Source: DSAR01 sp034437315
GTDB taxonomy: Bacteria; Chloroflexota; Anaerolineae; B4-G1
Reading direction: 5' to 3'
Length of the DNA: 46,890 nucleotides
Assembly: GCA_034437315.1 (NCBI GenBank)
Contig: DAOTUC010000319.1
Location: forward strand, 1-46,890
This document shows, piece by piece, positions 33,681-40,483 of the stretch; positions within the stretch are counted from its first letter, which is position 1; every line of letters begins with the position of its first letter. A program made the position numbers and the translations under genes. Under the pieces are notes generated by a model that was given only the letters and a program-made list of their open reading frames with translations, made no database searches and was not told where the DNA came from.

Positions 33681-34616
33681 ATGAAAGCTCAGCTAATCTA
33701 CAACCCGGTGGCCGGCCCGCGAGACGCGCGCCGCGAAATCAAGCAGATATGCACCTACCTGGAGCAGTCCGGTTGGACCATCGACGTGACAGCGACCGAG
33801 AAGCCGGGGGATGGGATAAGCAAAGCGCGGGAAGCCGCTCAGGCGAAGCGCGACGTCGTGCTCGTGGCTGGCGGGGATGGCTCGGTAAACGACGCGGTCA
33901 ATGGATTGGTAGGAACGGAGACCGCCCTGGGCGTGATACCGGTCGGAACAGGCAATCTCTGGGCCAAGCAGTTGGGCGTCCCGACCTACGCCCTGCTCAA
34001 CCCGTTACGCCTGCGCGAGGCGGCTAATGGCCTGCTGAAGGGGACGATGCGTCGCGTCGACGTGGGCAGAGTCAACGGGCATCATTTCCTATGCTGGGCC
34101 AGCGTCGGCCTGGACGCCCAGGTGACCACCCAGATGGAGCCCCGCCCCCGCCATACCAAGCGCCTGGGGGCCTTGCCCTACATTTTCGCCGCCTTTATGG
34201 TCGCCCGCGATTTCAAAGGGACGCTCGCGCGTGTCTTGATCGACAGCCAACCGGTGCGGGAACGCACACTTTTGATTCTCATAAGCAACATCCGGCAATA
34301 CGGCGGCGTGTTCGACGTCGCCCGCGACGCCCGAATAGACGACGGACTGCTGGACGTCTTCGTCTTCAAAGGGGTGGGCTTTTCTTACATCTTGCACCAC
34401 CTGGTCAAAATCCTGGGACAGCGGTATCTACAAGACCCCCAGGTCGTCTACCGTCAGGCGCGGCGCATCCACGTCGACGCGGACGATCAGATGCCGGTCC
34501 AGGTGGACGGCGACCCCCTGAACGCTACCCCGGTGGCGGTCGAGGTGGCGCCGCGCGCGCTGCGCATTCTCGTTCCGCCCGGCGCGCCGCCCGATCTGTT
34601 CTCCGACGCCCGCTAG
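33681..34616 (+). CDS. YegS/DgkB-type lipid kinase (diacylglycerol kinase catalytic domain)
   Basis: 311 residues. IYNPVAGPRDARREI at the start and AGGDGSVNDAVNGLVG (the GGDGT/S nucleotide loop), GVIPVGTGNLWAKQLG, ARDARIDDGLLDVFVFKG and the late QVDGDPL are typical of the family. Phosphorylates diacylglycerol, sphingoid bases or related lipids at the membrane; the actual lipid is unknown. AAGGAG precedes the ATG at 33681. Confidence 0.93.
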   Translation: MKAQLIYNPVAGPRDARREIKQICTYLEQSGWTIDVTATEKPGDGISKAREAAQAKRDVVLVAGGDGSVNDAVNGLVGTETALGVIPVGTGNLWAKQLGVPTYALLNPLRLREAANGLLKGTMRRVDVGRVNGHHFLCWASVGLDAQVTTQMEPRPRHTKRLGALPYIFAAFMVARDFKGTLARVLIDSQPVRERTLLILISNIRQYGGVFDVARDARIDDGLLDVFVFKGVGFSYILHHLVKILGQRYLQDPQVVYRQARRIHVDADDQMPVQVDGDPLNATPVAVEVAPRALRILVPPGAPPDLFSDAR

Positions 34617-34633
34617 CATCCCCCGCCCGCGTC

Positions 34634-34662
34634 TTGTCGATGCGCCTGGAGTATGTTATAAT
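34634..34662 (+). promoter_or_regulatory. secG promoter, extended -10
   Basis: TTGTCG (34634-34639), 17-nt spacer ending TGT, perfect TATAAT (34657-34662). Leader of about 113 nt. Confidence 0.75.
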
Positions 34663-34781
34663 CTCGCCTGAAATGCCTGAATACCGCGAATTCATTCCAC
34701 CGGGAGTATTAAATCAGGCAGATTTACGATCAAAATGGCAGTAGCCTATCAAACCCTAGTCAAGTTAGAGGAGTGATTTAC

Positions 34782-35006
34782 ATGGGTCTTTATCTCAACA
34801 TCGCGCAGATTATCATCAGCATCGCCTTAATCACCGTGATTCTCTTACAAGTCCGGAGCGGCGGGATGGGCGGCGTGTTTGGCGGCGCCGAGACCGCCGT
34901 GTACAAGAAACGACGCGGCGTCGAGCGCACGCTTTTCAACGTCACAATTGGGCTTTCCGTCGCCTTTTTCCTCATCACCATACTCAACGTCATCGTCACC
35001 GGCTAG
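34782..35006 (+). CDS. secG: Preprotein translocase subunit SecG
   Basis: 74 residues with two membrane helices and the conserved loop VILLQVRSGGMGGVFGGAETAVYKKRRGVER. Supports SecYE in protein export. AGAGGAG precedes the ATG. Confidence 0.95.
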   Translation: MGLYLNIAQIIISIALITVILLQVRSGGMGGVFGGAETAVYKKRRGVERTLFNVTIGLSVAFFLITILNVIVTG

Positions 35007-35045
35007 AACCTGACGAACGAGATTCCGTATTCGCCCTCCACTCAT

Positions 35046-35065
35046 CCCCCCCACCCTCGGGGGGG
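35046..35065 (+). terminator. C7/G7 hairpin after secG
   Basis: CCCCCCC (35046-35052), 6-nt loop, GGGGGGG (35059-35065). No T run beyond CTT, so either weak termination or simple attenuation before the binding-protein gene. Confidence 0.35.
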
Positions 35066-35146
35066 CTTGGCTGGAGGCCATATGCAGCCCCATAGACCTG
35101 TGTTTAGCTGTCGCGGCTTCGATGGCTGTAAGGGAGGCCTTGGCGC

Positions 35147-36826
35147 GTGACTCGACACATCTGGTGGCAGGTCGTTCTCATCCTCCTGGGCGTCATCCTG
35201 GTCGGCATTCTCCTCGCCTACCTGGCCGTCAATTACACCACGGTGGTGCGTCCAGGCCAAGGCGGAACCTACGTCGAGGGAATCGCCGGTTCGCCCGTCT
35301 ATTTGAACCCCCTCTTGAGTGGGTACAACAGACCCAATCAAGTCGACCACGACCTATGCGCGCTGCTGTTCCGCGGATTGACCCGCCTGAACGCTCACGG
35401 CGAGGTGGAAGCCGACCTGGCCCGCGAGTGGCAAGCCACCCTGGACGGCCTGACCTATACGTTCCACTTACGGTCCAACGCCTATTGGCACGACGGCAAA
35501 CCCGTCACCGTTGACGACGTGATCTTTACCATCAATCTGCTGAAAGACCCCGATTTTCCCGGCCCCGTCGAATTGGGAAGCAGCGTCTGGCAAGTGGTCG
35601 AGGTGGAACGAGTCAACCGCCTGACCGTGCGCTTCAAACTGCCCGACGACCAACCCTACGCCCCATTCCTCGATTACACCACTTTTGGGCTATTGCCGGC
35701 CCACATCCTGGGAGGCGTTAGCGCCTCCGACCTGCCAAGCCTGGAATTCAACCTGAATCCCATCGGCAACGGCCCTTTTCAGCTAGCGGAGATCGGCGTC
35801 GATGAGGAGATCATCACGTCCCTGATCTTGGAACAATTCTCCCGTTACGAAGGTGACGCGCCTTACCTGGACCGCATACAATTCCGCTTCTACCCCACCG
35901 AGCAGGCGGTTATCGAAGCGTATAAGGCCGGCGAGGTGGACGGGATAGCGCGGGTGCCGCCGGCGTATCTTTCGCACGCCAGAGATGTAAGCGACTTAAA
36001 CCTCTACTCCGCTCGAACAGCCCGACAGGGGTTGATATTCCTCAACCTGGATCGCCCGAATCGACCATACCTGCAAGAGCAAAAGGTGCGACAGGCCCTG
36101 ATGTACGCCCTTGACCGACAACGGATCATCGACGAAGCGCTGCATGGGCAGGCCCTGATAGCCCATAGTCCTATCTTGCCCGGCTCGTGGGCCTACAAGG
36201 AAGACGTTTCCCGTTACGAGTACGATCCCGGTCAGGCGGGAGCGTTGCTAGACGAGGCGGGATGGTTGGTCCCGCCAGGCGGGACGGAGAGACGCAAGGA
36301 TGGACAGATGTTGACGTTTTCGTTGCTCACCTCTAGCGAACCGGAACGGGTCAGCGCGGCGACGTTGGCGACCGAACAATGGGCCGCCGTAGGCGTCACG
36401 ACGACCGTCGAGATCGTGTCGTCACAGAAGCTTTACGAGGCGCTGAACAATCGAGATTTTGACGCGGCGCTCGTCTACCTGGCCTTGCCGGGCGACCCGG
36501 ATCCCTATCCGTTCTGGCACGAGGAGCAGATTGAGAACGGCCAGAACTACGCCGGTTTCGCCCACCGTCGCATCAGCGAGGTGATCGAACAGGCGCGCAT
36601 CGTCAATGGGCGCGAGATGCGTCAAGCGCTATACGACGAGTTCCAGGGACTGTTCGTCCAAGAGACGCCAGCGATGTTGCTCTACGTCCCAGTCTATACC
36701 TACGGCGTCAACGAGCGAATCTACGGCGTCCAGATCAGCCCGTTGGTCTCTCCGGCCGATCGCTTCCAGAACGTCGCCCAATGGTGGATCGTGCCCCGCC
36801 GCGTGCTCATCAGAGCGGACGATTGA
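35147..36826 (+). CDS. Peptide/nickel-type ABC transporter substrate-binding protein (family 5)
   Basis: 559 residues. One N-terminal membrane helix (about 7-31) without a lipobox cysteine suggests an anchored protein. GGTYVEGIAGSPVYLNPLLSG, LTYTFHLRSNAYWHDGKPVTVDDVIFTI and KVRQALMYALDRQRIID are the landmarks of SBP_bac_5 proteins, which bind oligopeptides, nickel complexes or other ligands. No ABC permease or ATPase genes adjoin, so the ligand and partner are unknown; secG upstream is probably a separate unit. The GTG at 35147 follows GGGAGG. Confidence 0.93.
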   Translation: MTRHIWWQVVLILLGVILVGILLAYLAVNYTTVVRPGQGGTYVEGIAGSPVYLNPLLSGYNRPNQVDHDLCALLFRGLTRLNAHGEVEADLAREWQATLDGLTYTFHLRSNAYWHDGKPVTVDDVIFTINLLKDPDFPGPVELGSSVWQVVEVERVNRLTVRFKLPDDQPYAPFLDYTTFGLLPAHILGGVSASDLPSLEFNLNPIGNGPFQLAEIGVDEEIITSLILEQFSRYEGDAPYLDRIQFRFYPTEQAVIEAYKAGEVDGIARVPPAYLSHARDVSDLNLYSARTARQGLIFLNLDRPNRPYLQEQKVRQALMYALDRQRIIDEALHGQALIAHSPILPGSWAYKEDVSRYEYDPGQAGALLDEAGWLVPPGGTERRKDGQMLTFSLLTSSEPERVSAATLATEQWAAVGVTTTVEIVSSQKLYEALNNRDFDAALVYLALPGDPDPYPFWHEEQIENGQNYAGFAHRRISEVIEQARIVNGREMRQALYDEFQGLFVQETPAMLLYVPVYTYGVNERIYGVQISPLVSPADRFQNVAQWWIVPRRVLIRADD

Positions 36827-36839
36827 CCGACTACCCCTC

Positions 36840-36867
36840 TTGACAACCTGAGCGTTTGATGTAAAAT
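36840..36867 (+). promoter_or_regulatory. tRNA-Leu promoter
   Basis: Perfect TTGACA (36840-36845), 16-nt spacer, TAAAAT (36862-36867); start expected about 25 nt before the tRNA. Confidence 0.8.
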
Positions 36868-36898
36868 AATATTCGCTCTCAGGTTTACTTAAAAACAA

Positions 36899-36983
36899 GC
36901 CGAAGTGGCGGAACAGGCAGACGCGCTGCGTTCAGGACGCAGTGGGCTTCACGCCCATGTGGGTTCAAATCCCACCTTCGGCA
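36899..36983 (+). tRNA. tRNA-Leu (anticodon CAG)
   Basis: A class II tRNA with a long variable arm. Acceptor GCCGAAG (36899-36905) pairs with CTTCGGC (36976-36982), discriminator A. Anticodon arm CTGCG-TTCAGGA-CGCAG gives anticodon CAG; variable arm stem GGGC/GCCC; T arm GTGGG-TTCAAAT-CCCAC. CCA is not encoded (the next bases are CCT). Confidence 0.97.
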
Positions 36984-36993
36984 CCTGCACAAG

Positions 36994-37019
36994 AGAGGTG
37001 GGCAACCACCTCTTTTTTT
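36994..37019 (+). terminator. tRNA-Leu terminator
   Basis: AGAGGTGG-GCAA-CCACCTCT followed by T7. Confidence 0.9.
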
Positions 37020-37051
37020 GTTGGGGGCATGATGCGGTCTGATAGGGGCGC

Positions 37052-37080
37052 TTGACGCCGATAGAGAATTGATGTATCAT
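37052..37080 (+). promoter_or_regulatory. Promoter of the FtsB-like gene
   Basis: TTGACG (37052-37057), 17-nt spacer, TATCAT (37075-37080). Confidence 0.65.
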
Positions 37081-37114
37081 CTTAAACAAGCAAATCCAAC
37101 AATCGAGGTGCGCG

Positions 37115-37486
37115 GTGAACCTTCCTAAACTCAAACTGAACCGAGATCAATTCGCGATGGGCATAGTGACCATCCTGGCGCTGCTCGTCATCGGCGGTCT
37201 GGCGTGGGGTTTTGGACGCCAACTAATGTACGCCCGCCAGATGCGGCTGGAAGAGGCCCGCCTGGAAAAAATCGTGGCCGACGAACAGGCCGCCCACGAG
37301 GCGCTCATCGAGCGCTTATCCTACGTACAATCGGAAGCCTACGTAGAACAATGGGCGCGAGAAGAATTGAAGATGACACGACCAGGCGAGGTGCTCGTCA
37401 TTATCAATGCCAACCCCAATGCCAACGTCAATCCAGGGGACGAAGGAGATTTGCCGGATGACGCTCAAAACGATGATCGAGAATAG
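37115..37486 (+). CDS. FtsB/DivIC-like septum formation protein
   Basis: 123 residues: a short cytoplasmic start, one membrane helix (about 14-34), then a heptad-rich coiled coil (RQMRLEEARLEKIVADEQAAHEALIERL) and the YVEQWAREELKMTRPGE motif that marks the FtsB/DivIC family. The tail is Asn/Asp-rich. Part of the divisome link between FtsL and FtsQ in other bacteria. The GTG start at 37115 follows GAGG. Confidence 0.85.
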   Translation: MNLPKLKLNRDQFAMGIVTILALLVIGGLAWGFGRQLMYARQMRLEEARLEKIVADEQAAHEALIERLSYVQSEAYVEQWAREELKMTRPGEVLVIINANPNANVNPGDEGDLPDDAQNDDRE

Positions 37487-37498
37487 GTTAGACACCAC

Positions 37499-37527
37499 TT
37501 GACAATATCTAAACTCCGCGGTATAAT
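37499..37527 (+). promoter_or_regulatory. Consensus promoter of the initiator tRNA
   Basis: Perfect TTGACA (37499-37504), 17-nt spacer, perfect TATAAT (37522-37527). The tRNA starts 12 nt after the -10 box, so the 5' leader is about 5 nt. Confidence 0.92.
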
Positions 37528-37538
37528 GCGCAGCACGT

Positions 37539-37610
37539 TGCGGGGTAGAGCAGAGGCAGCTCGTCGGGCTCATAACCCGGAGGTCCCAGGTTCGAATCCT
37601 GGCCCCGCTA
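37539..37610 (+). tRNA. Initiator tRNA-fMet (anticodon CAT)
   Basis: Initiator marks are present: three G-C pairs next to the anticodon loop (GGG before CTCATAA, CCC after), A11:U24 in the D stem, and no pair at the end of the acceptor stem (U1 and U72, from TGCGGGG against CCCCGCT). T arm CCAGG-TTCGAAT-CCTGG. CCA is not encoded. The usual bacterial mismatch is C1-A72, so U1-U72 is a variation. Confidence 0.95.
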
Positions 37611-37620
37611 CCTAATGCAT

Positions 37621-37664
37621 ACAGCCCTCCCGGCTGATCTGTCAAAATCAACCGGGAGGGCTGT
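37621..37664 (+). terminator. Hairpin after initiator tRNA
   Basis: A 13-bp perfect stem (37621-37633 with 37652-37664), extended inward after one mismatch by 4 bp. A loose T-rich stretch follows. 8 bp after the CCT. Confidence 0.75.
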
Positions 37665-37726
37665 AGTCGTTTATTTAGCTGACTCTGATTGTAGGCAACT
37701 ATCTATCTCTTCTGAAAGGAGCAGCA

Positions 37727-39148
37727 ATGTTTGCCACGTTCCAAGAGGCGCGTCAGTTTGTAGAGGAACAGAAAATAGAGATGATCGACCTCAAGTTTTC
37801 TGACTTATGGGGACGCTGGCGTCATCTCACGATTCCCTGTGACCAGTTTACTCCGGCGTTGATGGCGGATGGGGTAGGGTTCGATGGCTCGTCGGTGGGA
37901 TTGAAATCGGTCAAGGCTGGAGATATGGTGCTGGTTCCAGACCTCTCCACCGCTTTCATCGACCCTTTCTGGGAGATACCGACGCTCAGCTTCATTTGCA
38001 ACACCCTGGAAGCGGACACGAAGGCCGATTTCCCCAACGACCCCCGCAACATCGCCCGCCGGGCCGAAATCTATCTCATCCAGAGCGGCGTCGCCGACCG
38101 CAGCTTGTGGGGGCCGGAATTTGAGTTCTACGTGTTCGACAGCGTGTCTTACGAGAACGCGATAAACCACGCCGGATACAGCGTCGAATCGGGCGAGGCG
38201 GATTGGCGCAGCGGCGAGGGGGGACACGGTCATTACATCCCACTGCACGGAGGCTATCACGCCATCCCGCCCAAGGACACGCTTTACAATTTGCGAGCCG
38301 AGATGAGCATGCGTCTTCACGAGATGGGCGTGGCGGTCAAGTACCATCACCACGAGGTGGGCGGCCCCGGACAATGCGAGATTGAGACGCCTTTGATCGG
38401 ACTGTTGGAAGCGGGCGATATGACGATGATCGTCAAATACGTCTCCAAGATGGTCGCCCACCAACGCGGCTATACGGTCACCTATATGCCCAAACCCTTA
38501 TATGGCGAGGCCGGTTCAGGGATGCACTTCCACCAACATCTTTTCAAAGGGGAAGACAATGTGTTCTACGATCCCGACGGATATGGACTGCTAAGCGACG
38601 TAGCCCTCTACTACATCGGCGGGTTGCTGCACCACGGCCCGGCCCTGCTTGCTCTCACCAACCCCAGCACCAATTCCTACCGTCGCCTCGTGCCCGGTTA
38701 TGAAGCGCCCGTTAACGCCTTCTTCTCCGTCGGCAACCGGAGCGCGGCCGTGCGTATCCCGCGCTACGCCACCCAACCCGATCAGGTGCGCTTCGAGTTC
38801 CGGCCGCCCGACGCGACCTGTAACGTCTATATGGCGTTGGCGGCTCAACTGCTGGCCGGGTTAGACGGCATTAAGCGGCAAATTGACCCCACCGAAGCCG
38901 GTTTCGGGCCGATTGACGCCGACGTTTTCTCCTGGACAGACGAGCAACGGGCGGCGATTAAACCGTTGCCCGCCTCGCTCAAGGAGGCGCTGGACGCCCT
39001 GGCGACGGATCACGATTTCTTGCTGGCCGGCGACGTCTTCAGCGTGGACATGATCGAGCGCTGGATCGACTTCAAGATGGAATCGGAATACTACCAGGTG
39101 CGCAACCGCCCCCATCCCTACGAGATGGAACTTTATTTTGACGTGTAG
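37727..39148 (+). CDS. glnA: Glutamine synthetase, type I
   Basis: 473 residues. Makes glutamine from glutamate, ammonia and ATP. Landmarks: FDGSSVGL, WGPEFEFYVFD (metal Glu residues), GGPGQCEIETPL, PLYGEAGSGMHFHQHLFK, NPSTNSYRRLVPGYEAPV and VRFEFRPPDATCNVYMALAA. The region where adenylylated enzymes have NLY is DVFSW here, so control by adenylylation is unlikely. AAAGGAGC precedes the ATG. Monocistronic by position. Confidence 0.97.
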   Translation: MFATFQEARQFVEEQKIEMIDLKFSDLWGRWRHLTIPCDQFTPALMADGVGFDGSSVGLKSVKAGDMVLVPDLSTAFIDPFWEIPTLSFICNTLEADTKADFPNDPRNIARRAEIYLIQSGVADRSLWGPEFEFYVFDSVSYENAINHAGYSVESGEADWRSGEGGHGHYIPLHGGYHAIPPKDTLYNLRAEMSMRLHEMGVAVKYHHHEVGGPGQCEIETPLIGLLEAGDMTMIVKYVSKMVAHQRGYTVTYMPKPLYGEAGSGMHFHQHLFKGEDNVFYDPDGYGLLSDVALYYIGGLLHHGPALLALTNPSTNSYRRLVPGYEAPVNAFFSVGNRSAAVRIPRYATQPDQVRFEFRPPDATCNVYMALAAQLLAGLDGIKRQIDPTEAGFGPIDADVFSWTDEQRAAIKPLPASLKEALDALATDHDFLLAGDVFSVDMIERWIDFKMESEYYQVRNRPHPYEMELYFDV

Positions 39149-39188
39149 CGCGCACGTGAGTCATCAAGTCGCCCGTCGAAACAAAACC

Positions 39189-39220
39189 GGGGGCTCGCCG
39201 CAATTCGCTGGGGAGCCTCC
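39189..39220 (+). terminator. Weak terminator candidate after glnA
   Basis: GGGGGCTC (39189-39196) can pair with GAGCCTCC (39213-39220) with one G-U, loop of 16 nt; followed by ATTTAC only. Confidence 0.35.
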
Positions 39221-39249
39221 ATTTACGTAATGCAAAAAAGGAATCTGAC

Positions 39250-40479
39250 GTGATCGCATTGCTAAAATTAACACTTATCTTTATCGGGATCGTGGCGCTG
39301 TTGAGCCGCAAGTGGAACCTGGGGTTGACGCTGACGTTGGCCTCTTTTGCAGCGGCGCTGCTCTTCGACTACCCGCTCGGGGCGGCGGCGCAGGACGCGC
39401 TCCGGACCACCGTCGACATGTTGACGCTCCGCCTGGCGCTGGTGGTGGTGCTAATTATGACTCTGGGAGAGATGCTACGCCAGACCGCCAGCATGAAGGG
39501 CATGGTCGAGGCGTTGGAAGCATTGATCGCCAACGGACGCATCGTGATCGCCGCCCTGCCCGCGCTGATCGGCTTCCTACCCATGGTCGGCGGCGCGATG
39601 TTCTCTGCCCCGATGGTGGACGAGGTAGGCGACCATCTCAAGGTGAACGAGGCGCGCAAGACCTTCGTCAACTATTGGTTTCGCCACATCTGGGAACCGG
39701 TCTTCCCCATCTACCCCTCGATGATGTTAGGCGCGGCCTTGCTGGGCCTGACGACGACCCAGTTGGCCAGCGCATCGTGGCCCCTGGTCATCGCTTCGGT
39801 GTTAGGCGGATTGTTTTTTGGGTTGTGGGGATTGCCTCGGAAAGGCCTGGCGCCCGCCAAATCGACGACGCGCGCGCAAAACCTCAAAACGCTAACTGCC
39901 AGTATCTGGCCGATCGCGTTGGTGATTGTCCTATCCTTAACGCTCCCCATCCCGGAGGAGTTGACGCTGGTCGCCAGCCTGATCGTGACCATCGGGCTGA
40001 TGATGGCGATTAAGCATATCAAGCCGGGGGAGATATGGGCTATCTGGCGCGACCGCATTCCCTGGCAGACGGTCGTCGTCATCTTCGGCGCGTTGATCTT
40101 TCGTAGCGTCCTGGAGAGCAGCGGGGCGGTGCAGGCCGTCTCAAGCGCGCTGACCGACTTGCGCGTCCCGGTGATAGCGGTGACGTTTGGCGCGCCCTTC
40201 ATCGCCGGCCTGCTGACCGGCCTGATGGCGGCTGCGTTCAGCATCGGCTTTCCAGTCGTGATGCCGCTGGTGATGAGTAACGGCGGGCTCACACCGGGCT
40301 GGACCATCTGGCTGTTCGCGGGCGGTTTCGTGGGCACGATGCTCTCGCCCGTCCACCTATGCCTGGCGCTGACGCGGGTCTACTTCAAGGCGGAATGGGG
40401 ACCGGTCTACCGTCTGTTGGCTCCGGCGGCCCTGGTAACGACAATGACCGCGGCAGGGGTGTTGTTGGTCCGAGGGTAA
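39250..40479 (+). CDS. DUF401 family integral membrane protein
   Basis: 409 residues, about 11 hydrophobic segments. LIMTLGEMLRQTASMKGMVEALEAL, GFLPMVGGAMFSAPMVDEVG, FVNYWFRHIWEPVFPIYPS and GFVGTMLSPVHLCLALTRVYFKA match the DUF401 (TIGR00529) family, distant relatives of the ion-transporter/citrate-carrier type. Substrate unknown. GTG start at 39250. The glycosyltransferase gene follows 4 nt after its stop, so both are probably co-transcribed. Confidence 0.88.
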   Translation: MIALLKLTLIFIGIVALLSRKWNLGLTLTLASFAAALLFDYPLGAAAQDALRTTVDMLTLRLALVVVLIMTLGEMLRQTASMKGMVEALEALIANGRIVIAALPALIGFLPMVGGAMFSAPMVDEVGDHLKVNEARKTFVNYWFRHIWEPVFPIYPSMMLGAALLGLTTTQLASASWPLVIASVLGGLFFGLWGLPRKGLAPAKSTTRAQNLKTLTASIWPIALVIVLSLTLPIPEELTLVASLIVTIGLMMAIKHIKPGEIWAIWRDRIPWQTVVVIFGALIFRSVLESSGAVQAVSSALTDLRVPVIAVTFGAPFIAGLLTGLMAAAFSIGFPVVMPLVMSNGGLTPGWTIWLFAGGFVGTMLSPVHLCLALTRVYFKAEWGPVYRLLAPAALVTTMTAAGVLLVRG

Positions 40480-40483
40480 TGGT

